A stretch of DNA of 64,000 nt from Nymphaea colorata (Eukaryota; Streptophyta; Magnoliopsida; Nymphaeales; Nymphaeaceae): the NCBI RefSeq assembly GCF_008831285.2, contig NC_045139.1:29801206-29865205 (forward strand), read 5' to 3'. Below, one piece after another: positions 36,612 through 47,999 of this stretch; position 1 is the stretch's first letter; every line of letters starts with the position of its first letter. The position numbers were made by a program, and so were the translations under genes. Under the pieces are notes generated by a model that had not been told where the DNA came from, searched no databases, and saw only the letters and a list, made by a program, of their open reading frames with translations.

Positions 36612-37168
36612 TCAACAATTATAGAAGCAAGCACATCTGTATTTGTCTCCACTTCCATTGGGCTCACACACGCCATTCCCATTGTACTGCTCCAAGCATT
36701 GCTGCCTGCAGCTAGAGAGGTCGCAGCTGTCCGGGCTCAGCACCTCCAGGCATCGACCCGCTTCCGCTCCAGGAACCATCTTCGCTACTGCAAAAAATTC
36801 ATATATATAACATAATTAATTATTATTTCTCCGAAAAAAAAGGTTTTTCCAAATATTTTTTAAATTAAAGCAATAAAATCTTCATAGAATGTGCATCAGC
36901 TTCTTTGAGCTTAGACCAACTAGTGGGTGCAGCCGGGAATGCTAACCCACACAACTAAGACCTAACTGGGTGTGCTGCCCAAGTACATTTTTCACGTCGG
37001 GTTCTAAGATCACCCAGGTTCCGAAACAGTCCCGGTGCACCTCAAGAATACTTTTCAAGTAATTCAAACTTTTTTAAACAACAACTCGACAGAAAATCCT
37101 CAAAAATTACCAAATGAGAAGGCGAGGAGGGAGAGGAGCACGACGGCGAGAGCACGGAGATTCTTCAT
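36612..37168 (-). CDS. Defensin-like cysteine-rich secreted peptide (LCR type), two exons
   Basis: Not obvious as one open frame because an intron splits it. Exon 1 (37111-37168) encodes MKNLRALAVVLLSLLAFSF, a clear signal peptide, and ends in a GT donor. Exon 2 (36612-36787) follows a TTTTTTGCAG acceptor and completes a 77-residue precursor. The mature part has eight cysteines at residues 32, 41, 46, 50, 60, 71, 73 and 77, that is C-x8-C-x4-CxxxC-x9-C-x10-CxC-x3-C. The CxxxC plus CxC arrangement is the signature of the cysteine-stabilised alpha-beta defensin fold, and an intron after the signal peptide is standard for plant defensin-like genes. Expected to be secreted; antimicrobial or signalling roles are both known in the family. 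A TATA-like CTATATGAG lies about 70 bp before the ATG. A broken relative lies 1.7 kb away on the other strand. Confidence 0.85.
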
Positions 37169-37236
37169 CCTTGTGCACCAACTAGTGTCTCAAGGCTCAA
37201 ACCAACTGTGTGCATTGCCATGGATGAAGGGAAGCG

Positions 37237-37245
37237 CTCATATAG
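37237..37245 (-). promoter_or_regulatory. TATA-like box of the defensin-like gene
   Basis: On the minus strand the sequence is CTATATGAG, about 70 bp upstream of the ATG at 37168. With a usual 30-bp offset this puts the transcript start about 40 bp before the ATG, a reasonable leader for this gene class. Confidence 0.4.
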
Positions 37246-37632
37246 GAGATGAAGATGGACATGCCAGCCAATACTTGCACAAAAATATGGAAGTATGTAA
37301 GGAAAGAACATCTTTAGCGACACAAGATATCAGCAAAACTTGCCTTTTGAGAGGTAGCAAATCACTTCTTTCCTCATTGATTGGAAGAGCTCAATTTTTG
37401 GCCTCTGCTGCCCCATGGATGAATCAGATTCTCACTCATCTGAGCCAAGATGAGACCTGGGTCCCAGTTGGGTCCATCTCTTAATGCAGTCCAGACTTGT
37501 GTTGATAATCAGAAGTACAGGTTCATTCTATCTAGGCTTAACTGAACAAGACCAGACAAGATAAAGAACACAAACCAAATTGGTACCCACCTTGCCATTA
37601 AAGACCTAGCCATTCCTCATGTACCAAACACA

Positions 37633-37830
37633 CAGTTGCAGAGCCAGTGTGGGCAACTGCCCACATGAGCCCAATCAAACCGCATATTTGTATGTTGATA
37701 TTCATACTTATTTTCTCATTTTTTTGCATATCGTTGTCCCTAGGACCTGTTGTATGTTGACATTTACCCACATCACTAGTGGGGTAAATGTCATGTCAAA
37801 TGCCAAAGCCTAATTGTGTCGATGACATAT
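37633..37830. mobile_element. Partial copy of the GTGGGCA-TGCCCAC element family
   Basis: Opens with CAGTTGCAGAGCCAGTGTG and contains GTGGGCAACTGCCCAC, the same terminus-plus-palindrome layout as 17509-17685. No clear right end; the end coordinate is approximate. Confidence 0.4.
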
Positions 37831-37964
37831 CACCTTACAAAGACATTATGTGGGGCAATTTTTCTTTTTTCTTGGTTTCAGGCACCTTCCCGTCCGGTAA
37901 GACCTAATTTGCTTAGATTATATCAAGGGAGACACATAGTAGGTATTTAAGTTTCGATCGCTTC

Positions 37965-38036
37965 ATTCAACTGGACAGTAGAAATGCAATCCTCAATATA
38001 ATTCAACTCGACAGTAGAAATGCAATCCTCAATATA
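37965..38036. repeat. Two-copy tandem repeat, 36-bp unit
   Basis: The 36-base unit beginning ATTCAACT and ending CCTCAATATA is present at 37965-38000 and 38001-38036 with a single difference. Confidence 0.95.
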
Positions 38037-38089
38037 AAGCCCCACAGCCGAAACGAGAATGTATCTAGGGGCCAGTGGTTGAGTCAGAA

Positions 38090-38320
38090 TTTTTTGGTTA
38101 TGGGACACTGTTATAAAAATTTTCATTTTTGAAGGGCACAACATATATAAATAAATAAATAATTATAAAAAATTTATGTAAAAATAAATAAAAATTTTGT
38201 TGCTGGCGTGGGCAAGTGCCCATGCCAATTTGTATGTAGTTTTGCTAATGCCAGGGCTGAGTCATATGTGAGCTTGTGTGGGCAGTTGCCGTATAGTCCC
38301 ACAATTTTAGTTGTTTATCT
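38090..38320. mobile_element. Fragments of the GTGGGCA-TGCCCAC element family
   Basis: Two motif occurrences, GTGGGCAAGTGCCCATGCC near 38209-38227 and GTGTGGGCAGTTGCCGTA near 38277-38293, the second following GGCTGAGTCATATGTGAGC. They look like overlapping or nested degraded copies between the two defensin-like loci. Boundaries are approximate. Confidence 0.35.
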
Positions 38321-38859
38321 GTTGGTTATGTTTGTATACAAACCATTGCTGAAGTTTTTGCTTATGGTGTTCTCCAATCATATGTTGAGTGAAAATTTTC
38401 ATATGCTGCTCCTTGAATCCATGAAACTTCGGCTGCCTCGAATTCCAAACCCCAAAGATTTGTGAATGAAGTTTCTCCATATTAGTGCATGCATGGTGAA
38501 GTTGCCTAGCTAGAAGGTTTTCTATTTTTCTGTGGCTTGTCACTGACATGATACGATGGCTGCCAAACCTGCAACGTCACACAAACTCTGAGGTGGAGGT
38601 CGACGTGCTCGCCGACTCGAGAAGACGGCGAAGATTTTTCCAATTGCGGTTGAGATGGACATTCAATTCCATCCTTAGCAAACCGGCCAAGGCGTGAATG
38701 CTGAAAGATAAAGATTCTCTCTCCCCGAAAGGCAAGCATGGAAAAATGCATCTCCAGATATTTTTTCTCTTTTATTCTTGCCCGCCTTCAATTCCCCAAT
38801 CTTGCATAATCAATTCGGTGGTTTTTGGGATTTGAGTACAGTACAGAATTAGAAGAAGA

Positions 38860-39360
38860 ATGAAGCATTTCCGACCTCTCGGCTTTCTGCTCCTCGCCCT
38901 CTTCCTCATCTTCAACAGTAATTCCCATGACCTCCCATAATAAGAGTTGGACAATCAGTGATTTCCTGCTTTCACTTCATATTCTATGAGCTTCATTAAA
39001 TTAGTTCATGTAACGTCCCGACCCACTCTCACACTAAGCTCGGCCCTTGTTTATTTATTCAACAAATTAAAATATGAGGGCAATGTGCAACGGAGGCGGG
39101 TTCCAGGAGCGAAAGCAAAGCAGTGTATGGTGGCGTTGAACCAGAGCAGCTGCAACCTCTCAAGCTGCAGGCAGTAGTGCCTGCAGAAGTACAACGGCAA
39201 TGGGGTGTGTCAGTCCAATGCAACAAACTAAAATATGAGGGCAATGTGCAGCGGAGGAGGCGGTTCCAGGAGCGGAAGCAAAGCGGTGCATGGCGGCGCT
39301 GAACCAGAGCAGCTGCTGCAGAAGTACCACATTAATGGGGCGTGTCAGTCCAATGCAACA
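38860..39360 (+). pseudogene. Defensin-like pseudogene with internally duplicated second exon
   Basis: Exon 1 (38860-38917) is exactly 58 nt like that of the functional gene, encodes a signal peptide MKHFRPLGFLLLALFLIFN and ends in the same splice phase. Exon 2 exists twice. In the first copy (about 39091-39220) the frame VPGAKAKQC ... SSCNLSSCRQ hits TAG at 39175-39177 where the functional gene has a Gln codon, and the splice acceptor AG is lost (TGCAACGG). The second copy (from about 39252) keeps a TGCAG acceptor and VPGAEAKRC but has a 28-bp deletion that shifts the frame between the second and fourth cysteines. No copy keeps the final cysteines intact. Neither can make the eight-cysteine peptide as it stands. 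Confidence 0.8.
39061..39360. repeat. Tandem duplication of the defensin-like exon 2 (161-bp period)
   Basis: The block beginning AACAAATTAAAATATGAGGG at 39061 recurs at 39222 as AACAAACTAAAATATGAGGG. Both copies run through the cysteine-rich exon to GTGTCAGTCCAATGCAACA. The second copy lacks 28 bp between two TGC words. Confidence 0.85.
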
Positions 39361-42300
39361 GCCACAAGAAAGAGAAACGCCCACAAGAATCGAACAGGAA
39401 ACATGCTTAGCACATGATATATACAGTGTTGAGATCAATGAATCTAAAGCTATCAAACACACCCTAAGAATCTCCCATTTAAACATATAGGGATGTTGCA
39501 TATTAAGTAACTGCAATTTATGAGTGCAATTCCCAATGTCTTTGTTTTTTCGATGCAAAGGCTGCTGGGGAGAAATGGCTCCCATCCTATTATTAAAACT
39601 TGTAGGAGATGTGAGGTTGAATTTGTTGTGGGGCACCACCATTCTATCAATAATTAATCCACAAGTTGCTAGTTATAATGAGTAGCTAAAGAGCCTGATG
39701 AGATCACATCTTTAACTGGGAAGCCGGAGAAAAGATTATCTCCAAACCTTGGGATTTAAAAAGCATGAACGCAGATTCTTATAGTAATTTAAGTAATTTA
39801 AAATCCCAAGATCTTAAATCACCTCAGATCTCAAATCCACAAACACGGCTTTAGTTGATTGGACGATGTGTCTGATGACAAGCTCTACGTACTAACCCGT
39901 AAGGCTGAGGGCACGTGACTGCGCTTTTAGTAAGACATGGAGACATATTAACTTTTAAAAAACGGCTACTTTTAACTTTTATTAAAATGCTTGTTGTTGC
40001 CCAACTTTATTAACACCTTTCAAAGATATATTTTAGAGTTAGAGCTACAGGTCGAGGGAGGATTGAGCAGCAAAATAAAGAGGGTACCACTTTATTAAAG
40101 CTTTCTTTTTCCTTCCACAATGTTAAAGTGGAAGATAATTTTAATATAACTTTTATCAAAAGGTACTAATCACCTTATAGAAATATTCTATTGGCCTTAT
40201 TGACGGGACCTATCACTAAGATTTAACATAGTCAATTTAATGGGATCTTTCTTAATCAAAGCCGGACTTGAATTCATATTCAAACTTAAACGTTTGAAAC
40301 TCAATCTGAATTTGGCAACATAAAAATCCCGCTTTCACCTAAAATCAAATCAAACTTAAAGTACCTGAAACGTATATGACTAAGGTTGTATTCGATCGAG
40401 CGGAGTTAAGCTCGAGCTTGGTCACTCAAACTCGAGCAGGTCAACTCAAGCGCCAATCGATAGACTGAGTCCCAACTCGAGCTCAACTCATTTAAGCTCG
40501 TTTAGCATCTCTCTATTTAACTTGATCCTTTTGTTACTTTTAAATTTAGAATTTGTATTTAAAAAAAAAAAAAAGATATCCTAGGTTAAACAAATTTTCA
40601 AATACCTTAACCATATATCAAATTCTAGTTCAAGGAATTGCTTCACTAGATTCATCTAACAAATGTGATATCACTAATTAATGAGAACTTATCAAACAAT
40701 TTACATCACCAATCCAATTGCTAAGTTGCTAGTTCTTAGGATCAGTTTATTAACCTTTGCTTTTTTCATAGAACAATTTACAAGTGGTTAAAACAAAAAA
40801 AAAAAAAACAGCTACGCGTTATGGCGCTTAAAATAAAACATTATTTTCTGAAAATTTCCTTTGTTGACCTTTAAGCGCTTAGCCGATGAGGATAAAAGAG
40901 CATTTAATGACAACAACATGAACATTTTTTTTCCATTTTATATTCATTTAATCTGAGCCGTCGATGCGCCTGTCACGTGCCCGTACGCTGTCTCGTGGAT
41001 TGAGAGCCACTTATATTCCCGTTGGATCGTGAGCTTCATTAATACGAATCGGGATCGCATCCCACGCATCCTCCGCTCCGAAAATCAATGTTATAAAAAC
41101 CCTTTTCAGAACAAAGAGGAGGGAAAGTTTGGTTTTTTGTTTAAAACAAAATTTGCAAAATGCAGCTTCATGTTCAGACTATTTGCGCCTTCCCACCCTT
41201 TTTTATAAGGAATTCCTAAATCCCACAGCTCCTTGAATGAGACAAAGACACTAGAAGATTCGGATCCATTTTGATTGGTGATTGACACTATTATGTCAAC
41301 TCCTTTGAATCTTATTATATAGAGTTGTACATATATAATACATAGAAACCTACCTATAGGAATGGAGCAGGGATTAAACCATATCCATACAGACTTGTTT
41401 GTGAACAAAGGCAAGCTCATGTTGAGGTTCTTTTTTTCAGCTTCAAGAGCCAGCATTTATTATCAGCCAGAATTAAACTGATTTTCTTTTTTTATATCCC
41501 TTTTTTTATTGCTAAAATAAAAGGTTAAATTTGAAAATAAAAGAATCCACACAAAGGCTAACTTTTGGTAGCCTAACTGGTATGTCAATTTCTTTAGTTT
41601 GACCTTAAAATATCTCAAAAAGTATAAGGGCGCGTTTGGATGCTTGCCCAAAATGGAGTTTTGCCTCTAAATTGTTGTTTTTGGCTTGTTTGGGTGGGAC
41701 TGAAAATGACATTTTCAGAAAACCAGGTTTTTTGAAAACACTGTTTTCATATGTGAGTAATAAAACTGCCCCCTCCCATGTTATCCTGCTCTTCCAAACA
41801 TAAAAACCATGTCTCCCAAAACTCAGTAAAAAAAAAAGTTAGGTTATATAATTTTTATAAGTCAGGTTTTATCGACAATCTTTCTTTCAAGGTGTCATCC
41901 AAACTCTATCTAGGTCAAAGATATCAATGCATTTTTGCAATCATTCATGGGTGTTCTTATATTTTAACCTATATTAATTTTGTAAAAACTACTCCAACAG
42001 GTTGATTGAAAATGTATTGTTTTTAAGTAGTTTCATGATTGGGCCAATTTTTACTATAAAGATAGTTGCTGGTTCAATTCTCATCGACATCAACCCCTTA
42101 CATTGCATGTGCCCAATAAACATAGGTTTCGAGGTTTTATGGTGGTAAAGTTTCTCGACTCGACCTTTGGGTTGAGTTTGATAGGTAAGATCTGATGCTG
42201 CATAAAATGGTGTGTTTTGGAAGATGAACCGAAAACTTTAATTGCATTTTAAAAACCATGAATTTAAGATCGGATGGATGAAAATGAAAACATCTATGAA

Positions 42301-42690
42301 TCTAAAATCTCACATAACTACTGCAGTGAATCAAACACAGCAACCTTGTTTCTATATTGGCCAATTGGATTCAAATTGTATGCCTTGAAGAAAAACTAAA
42401 CTGGTCCACACCACTATAAATTTCCAAACTCAACTCACGAGTGAGAGGGAGGCGCCAAAGCGATCACAGGGAACGTCATATCGACGCTTTTGGAATTTAG
42501 TATGTTCACAGAAAGATAGAACCAGAAGAGAGAGAGAGGAATTACTATTGATTCAGTATTCGCTTCACTGTGAGTGGAGAGTAAAGACTGACATGACAAA
42601 GGGGATGATGGGGAAGAAGGGAAGCGCCACCGAATTTTACGCTCTCCTTTCGCTCCTCCTACTATTAATTTAATTCGCCACTCTCCCTCG
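39361..42690. other. Intergenic region, no gene seen
   Basis: AT-rich sequence with poly(A) runs (40561-40574, 40796-40809) and a degraded GAGCTCGA-rich hAT-like segment around 40385-40560 (TAAGGTTGTATTCGATCGAG, CTCGAGCTTGGTCACTC). A 116-codon minus-strand frame at 41106-41456 shows no family resemblance and has no coding-like composition. From about 42440 on the DNA becomes CT-rich and GC-richer, the start of the MYB gene's promoter and leader. Confidence 0.45.
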
Positions 42691-42699
42691 GATTCCTCC

Positions 42700-42860
42700 C
42701 ATCTCGCTTTGAACTCCAAAAACCCGCGCTCTCTCCCCCTCCTCACATTCTCTCTCTCTCTCTCTCCCTCTCTTTTATCTCTGACGTCTGACGAAGGAGC
42801 AGCAACCTCCGGGCGACACCTGATCTCCACCTGTTTCTCATCCGATAGAAGAAAAGACAG
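42700..42860 (+). other. Probable 5' UTR exon of the FLP-like MYB gene
   Basis: A CT-rich leader-like stretch ends with AAAAGACAG|GTACGG at 42860, and an acceptor TTGTTAATAG ends at 44005, just before the uORF and start codon. This implies a leader intron of about 1.1 kb. The left boundary is a guess; other GT donors nearby (for example after 42937) are possible. Confidence 0.4.
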
Positions 42861-44010
42861 GTACGGAATTCTCCCTTCAAACTTCGAAAATTTTGCTCCC
42901 TTGGATTTGCCCTGCCGATTCGTCGCTCGGGGGCGCAGGTCCGGCTTCGATCTGGCTGGGATCTGCAGTGCCTCGCTGCGGGAGGACGAGGAGAGGCCGG
43001 ATGATGGCGGCGTATGAGTTTGTATCCCCCAGGTTGGGGGAAGACATCGGTCTGAGTTGTGAGAGTGTTGAATTTAGCTCGGATGAGGGCCGGAAGTGTA
43101 GAGTTTGGAGATCATCGGAATTGCATGCACCCTTTTCTGTGGTATTTAGCTGGGGCTGGTGACGGTTACGGGTTATTTCGAGTATTCTTTGGTGGAATAA
43201 TTGCCGGTTGTGCCAAGAGTTCCCGTATTGTTTAGAATTTAGCTCCAAAATTTACAATCTCCGGACCGCAATTCGAAAGGATATTGAAACAGGGGAGTAT
43301 TTGAGCTCGGCAGATATTTCTGCACTGAATTCCGGAAGAGATAGAAGAAAAAGGGGAGGAAGGGAACGGTAGGTAGGTTGCGTGGTGTACAATTCGAAGA
43401 AAGCATCAGGTAGGAAAACTGATTTATTCCTCATTCCTTTTATTTTTTTTCGTTGGGAGGGGGAGCGGCGGGGAGGGAACTCTTTCGATTTATGATTGCC
43501 GCCTTGGTTTCTTCAGAACAATCTAAAGAAAATTTCAGTGGATTGCAAATTTTTGTTTTCTTTTTTTTCTCCTTGTATATCGTGAGTAAAATAGTTGCGG
43601 GTTCGTGCTATGGAGGTTGTTCTAGCTGTTTGTTGTTCTAACGGCAGGTTGGTTGGACCCCGTGAGAATCTTTCTCTTCCATATGCGGGAGAATGATTTT
43701 CAAGAGGTCACCATGTCCCCCAGTTCAACAGTTAATGTTGCTCTGAGAAATTGAATCAAGTCTCGTTCACTGTCAGACTCCAAATATCATGAAAATTACG
43801 ATAAGAGTCCGCTTCTCGGGTGAAGCTTGCAATACGAAAGCAAATGTGCCCTAAGATGCACCTCAGATTTTTCTAGTATTGGAGATATCTTTTTCTCTGT
43901 TTCTGAAATAACTTGGAATTCGAATTATTAACAATGCAAGGCAGGACTAGAAAAATTTCCGGATACGAAGTGTCATTAATGATATAACTGTCATGTTGTT
44001 AATAGCCTGG

Positions 44011-44058
44011 ATGGAGCCAATGAATGAACCCAAGACGCTGGAGAGGACAGAATACTGA
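44011..44058 (+). promoter_or_regulatory. Upstream ORF overlapping the MYB start codon (TGATG)
   Basis: A 15-codon ORF (MEPMNEPKTLERTEY) starts at 44011 and its stop TGA (44056-44058) shares a base with the ATG at 44058. It lies on the same inferred exon as the coding start. Such stop-start overlap suits termination-reinitiation and usually lowers translation of the main frame. Confidence 0.55.
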
Positions 44059-46886
44059 TGCGGGTGATGGGTTCCTACGACAGCTGTAAAATTAGAACCA
44101 TGCACAAAAGCAGACACATCGTTACATGGACTCCAGAGGTGAGCTTGTTAATTAGATCTATGTTCTTCATGTATGATGAAGTTGACTATTTGAGTTGTGT
44201 TTCTTTTTATTTTTTATATATCCTGTTCATCTTTCAAACTGTAAAGCAAATTCATTCACAGGAAGATGAAATTCTGCGGGAACAGATCAGAATACGTGGA
44301 ACTGAAAGGTTGATTACATTTGCCACCACTTGGAACTTCTCCTCTGCAGTTTCTTGTAAGCTATGCTAATTTCACGTTCACGAAAGCAATGTTTTTATGT
44401 TTGCAGCTGGAAGGACATTGCGGCAAATTTCAGGAATAAGACAAGCAGGCAATGCAGAAGACGGTAACTACTTGATTCAATAGAATCACGTTATTTACCT
44501 TTAGCTCTTTCTTGAATATGTGTATGTGATTGCAGGTGGTATGCATATTTAACTTCAGATTGTAAAAAGGGTGGATGGTCCGAAGAAGAAGACAGGCTTT
44601 TGTGTGAGGTAAGAACTTGGTCTCTGTTGAACTTTATAGCCATTTAGTGCTGGAATTTCTGAAGTTGCCGGAATTTTTTCAAAGCCAGAGCTAGTTAAAT
44701 TTACATTATTGGCTCGTAATTATTTACTGCAAGCTTGGCATTTAATCTCAAGATCCTGTTTAGGAGTTTAGAACTCTTTCTATTTACAGATAACACCAGA
44801 TATTTATTATAATCCCAGTTTCTGTTTTAATTTTTTTATCAGGTTCTCAGTCTTTTAACTAGCATATTCTATTTATAGGACTGTAGAACAAGGAAGCACT
44901 TCTGTAGTTAGGTGCATAGATAATCTGATTGTGGAATTTCTATTACTGCAGGCACAGAAAATGTATGGGAACAAGTGGACAGAGATAGCAAAAGTGGTTT
45001 CAGGCAGGTAACCAGCGTAAATCCTACCATAGCGGGGCTGTTTCCCACTATCTGTTTCCATGAAGTTCGACGCAGACTGATTCTCACATTGCCATGGAAA
45101 TGGTGTTCTTTTGCGTATGCAGGACAGACAATGCTGTAAAAAATCGATTCACCACACTCTGCAAAAAAAGAGCTAAATATGAAACTTCCATAAAGGAGAA
45201 CCAGGGCATTCTTATCAATTCAAACCACGGTCCATTCATGCTTCCGAACCAACAAGGTGCTGCATACGAATCTTATACAACACTGCCACTTGACAGAATC
45301 AGGTACCATCAGTTTTGCAGTACTGAAACTGCAAAAAGTAAATAAGAAGAAATTAGTATGAAGTTACTCCAAGGCTTACTTGTCGTGTGCAATAGGATCG
45401 TGGAGGAGATGTCTGCTTTGCATGGTTCACATAATGACACAAGAGGGAAATCAAAAGGAACTTTTGGATCTCAACATCAGAAGATGCAGAACATAAGGTC
45501 CCCCCTTGGTGCCCTGGACCTGAACAATCTGGGCAAGTTTCCAACCTTGAATATCAAAGAAATGGAAGGCCAACCACATAAAGGTACCTCTATTCACATT
45601 TTCTTTTTCATGCAAAAAATGGCAGTCCTGCCTTCCTTTGTTGATAAAAATCAAAAAATGGACTTCTGTCTCACTCTTCTGTTGTTTTCCATAGTTGCAA
45701 CTTCCAGTAAAGCCCAAGGGATTTTCCTTAGGAAGGATGACCCTAAAGTCACTGCTTTGATGCAACAAGCAGAACTATTAAGCTCCCTTGCAATAAAAGT
45801 TAATGCCGAGTGCTCAGAGAAAAGCCTTGAAGATGCATGGAAGGTGATGTTGACTTTATTCTTGCAATCAAAGCATTTTTCTTTATGCAGATGTGCAAAG
45901 TATGCACTTTGTTGTGGAGATGCTTATAAAAAAAATCTGCATACAGGAACTACAAGAGTTTCTGCAGCAAAATAAAGAAAATGGGAACCCCTATTGCAAG
46001 TTTGATGATATGGACTTACACTTTGAAGATTTCAAGGAATTAGTAGAAGACCTAAAGAATGGTAACTTACAATTGGACTCAGACTCGAGCAACCATCTGG
46101 AAAGTCAGATGCCTTGGAGGTGGATACGGATACTTATCTTGAAATAGCAAACAAAGATATGTTTACGTTCATGATAGACCTTTGTACTGACATCATCTCT
46201 TCTGTTTCCTTTGTAGTTTCAGGGAGTATGAAATGCACACAGATTCTCAAGTCAGCTCTGACTGCAGCATTGGGTCACACGTCTCTTATCCTGCACTGGA
46301 TGAACTAGAGCAGTATCAGACTTGTTCTCTAAATATCATTTGCCAGTCAAGTTGCAATCATCAGCAAGATGGTCAGGTTGGTGCTAATGAAAATGGGTGC
46401 TCAACGGAGGCCATTGAGATTGAAGGTAATCAACACACTAAAATTGCCCTTGAGCGCTTTTTTGTTTTGATTGTCCACCTTTCAGAAAGTTATAGAAATT
46501 TAAGTAAGCAAAATAGGTATGGATTTTTTATGTTTTGGTTTAAATTTTAAATAGTTTTCCCCCCATGCTCCATTTTATATAATTCATGAATTTATTATTC
46601 ATATTTTTTCATGACTAACCTCAGTAATATTTCTAGTAGTTCTGGCTGTGGCGATGAATCTCTCAGGCTAGAAGTTGTGGACTTAGTGCTAAAACTTTAA
46701 CTGCTTATTGATGTTAATGTTGAACTTCATACAGCCTCCTACATGTCATCTACTACAAAATTGAAGGGAGAGGCTTCCGTATCTTTAAATAGGGAGTTTT
46801 GTTCCCCTCTTCAAAGTATCCCATTCTTGCGCTCGTATGCTGATGGAATTCCAACTCCGGAGTTCTCAGCCAGTGTAAGAGCCTCC

Positions 46887-46925
<39 letters not shown>

Positions 46926-47110
46926 GCACACACTTGTACAATCCTAGATAACTAATGGGTCCTCTTTTCATGGTTTTTCAGGAAAGGAGATTCCTACTTA
47001 GAACGCTTGGGGTCACATCGCCATCACCAGCATCAAAAGCTCCATTGCTGCCACAGCCTTCTCAGAGGTCCACTCCTCCATGCCGAAGGGCACTCCTCCA
47101 TAATTTCTGA
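44058..47110 (+). CDS. FLP: R2R3-MYB transcription factor, FOUR LIPS/MYB88 type
   Basis: FLP and MYB88 limit divisions late in the stomatal lineage by repressing cell-cycle genes, and act in ovule and root development. Twelve exons join in frame to 491 residues: 44058-44138, 44262-44308, 44407-44463, 44536-44608, 44952-45007, 45123-45302, 45396-45583, 45695-45843, 45947-46119, 46223-46425, 46735-46874 and 46982-47110. R2 carries W24, W44 and W63; R3 carries W76, W95 and F114, the Phe being typical of this clade. The clade-specific GRTDNAVKNRFTTLCKKRAK ends the DNA-binding part. Further conserved blocks are FLRKDDPKVTALMQQAELLS, AWKELQEFL, PFLRSYADGIPTPEFS and a terminal RFLLRTLGV ... PPCRRALLHNF. 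Exon 10 could start 6 bp earlier at a second AG. The N-terminus before R2 is shorter than in Arabidopsis; an internal ATG at 44100 is an alternative start. Intron 11 contains a long CT run. Confidence 0.93.
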
Positions 47111-47999
47111 GTCCCTTTCCGTTTCCTACCATCGTAATGGCCAGCAGCATCGTCCCTCTGGTGCTTATTTTAGACATCCCTATGTGCTCTCGTTGGGTGT
47201 CATCAGCTATTTCATTGGGTCTGGTTGGGTACTCGTATACGAAGAACCTACCCCACATCTCTTTATCGTGCTTCTTGTACATACCATATTATACAAAAAA
47301 TATATGGCGTCTCTCTTCGAGTGTATCAGTTTCTTTCATTCGTCGGCATTTCAGATGAGAAGGTGAAGACAATAACAGAGGATCAGCGGATAAAGTAAGG
47401 ATCTCTCTTTGTCTTGACGAGTTTTGCAGCTTATGTAAAATAGTAGTGAAAGGGAAGTCATTGATGTTGGTGCTGTTTTATGAGGCAAATGTGGCCCCTG
47501 CTTTCTATCAGAACTGTAATATGTGTGTATACATGTTTCTGTATCTTTGTCTCTGTGGTTAAGGAGAAGTGGCTTTATTTTGTTACCTAGCACATATTCT
47601 TGCGCATAATGCTAAAAAAGCATTACAGGTTTGATGGTAAAGAGCACACCGAAACATCATATTTCGTTGAAAGCACCATCTTATTATCCACGTAGGCGAG
47701 AGACCAGATTACTCAGCAAACCGGACCGAACAGAAGCGCTGAAGTCAGACCGGGGTGTGAGAACTTGGTAAAAATATATTGGCTCAAATCATTTTACTGG
47801 TCCTCAGATGGTGGGGAAATACTCAAAACTGAGTCAAGCGTTTCATCTGAATTTTTTAAAAAATGCAGCCCTTTGCAGTTACAGCAAAGCAAAGACCAGT
47901 AACAAAACTTTCACAACAGCAGGCAAGATTTAAAAAAAAAAAAAATACATATCATACATCAGATAGATACACAAATTCCAAACCAAGAATGTCCCTCAA
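47111..47999. other. Convergent 3' ends of the MYB and kinase genes
   Basis: The 889 bp between the MYB stop codon and the kinase stop codon must contain both 3' UTRs, since the genes point at each other. A TTTCAGATGAGAAG stretch near 47341 could be a splice acceptor in the MYB 3' UTR. No separate gene is seen. Confidence 0.5.

Noticed and set aside
36597-36815. Plus-strand 72-codon frame
   Set aside because: Antisense to the defensin-like exon 2, which has the meaningful cysteine pattern on the minus strand.
39160-39642. 160-codon minus-strand frame
   Set aside because: Antisense to the defensin-like pseudogene exons; its repeated LVCCIGLTHPI motif only reflects the tandem duplication.
41106-41456. 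116-codon minus-strand frame
   Set aside because: No recognisable motif and AT-rich codon use unlike the real genes here.
42435-43250. Several overlapping open frames on both strands near the MYB leader
   Set aside because: They lie in the CT-rich leader and leader intron; no family resemblance.
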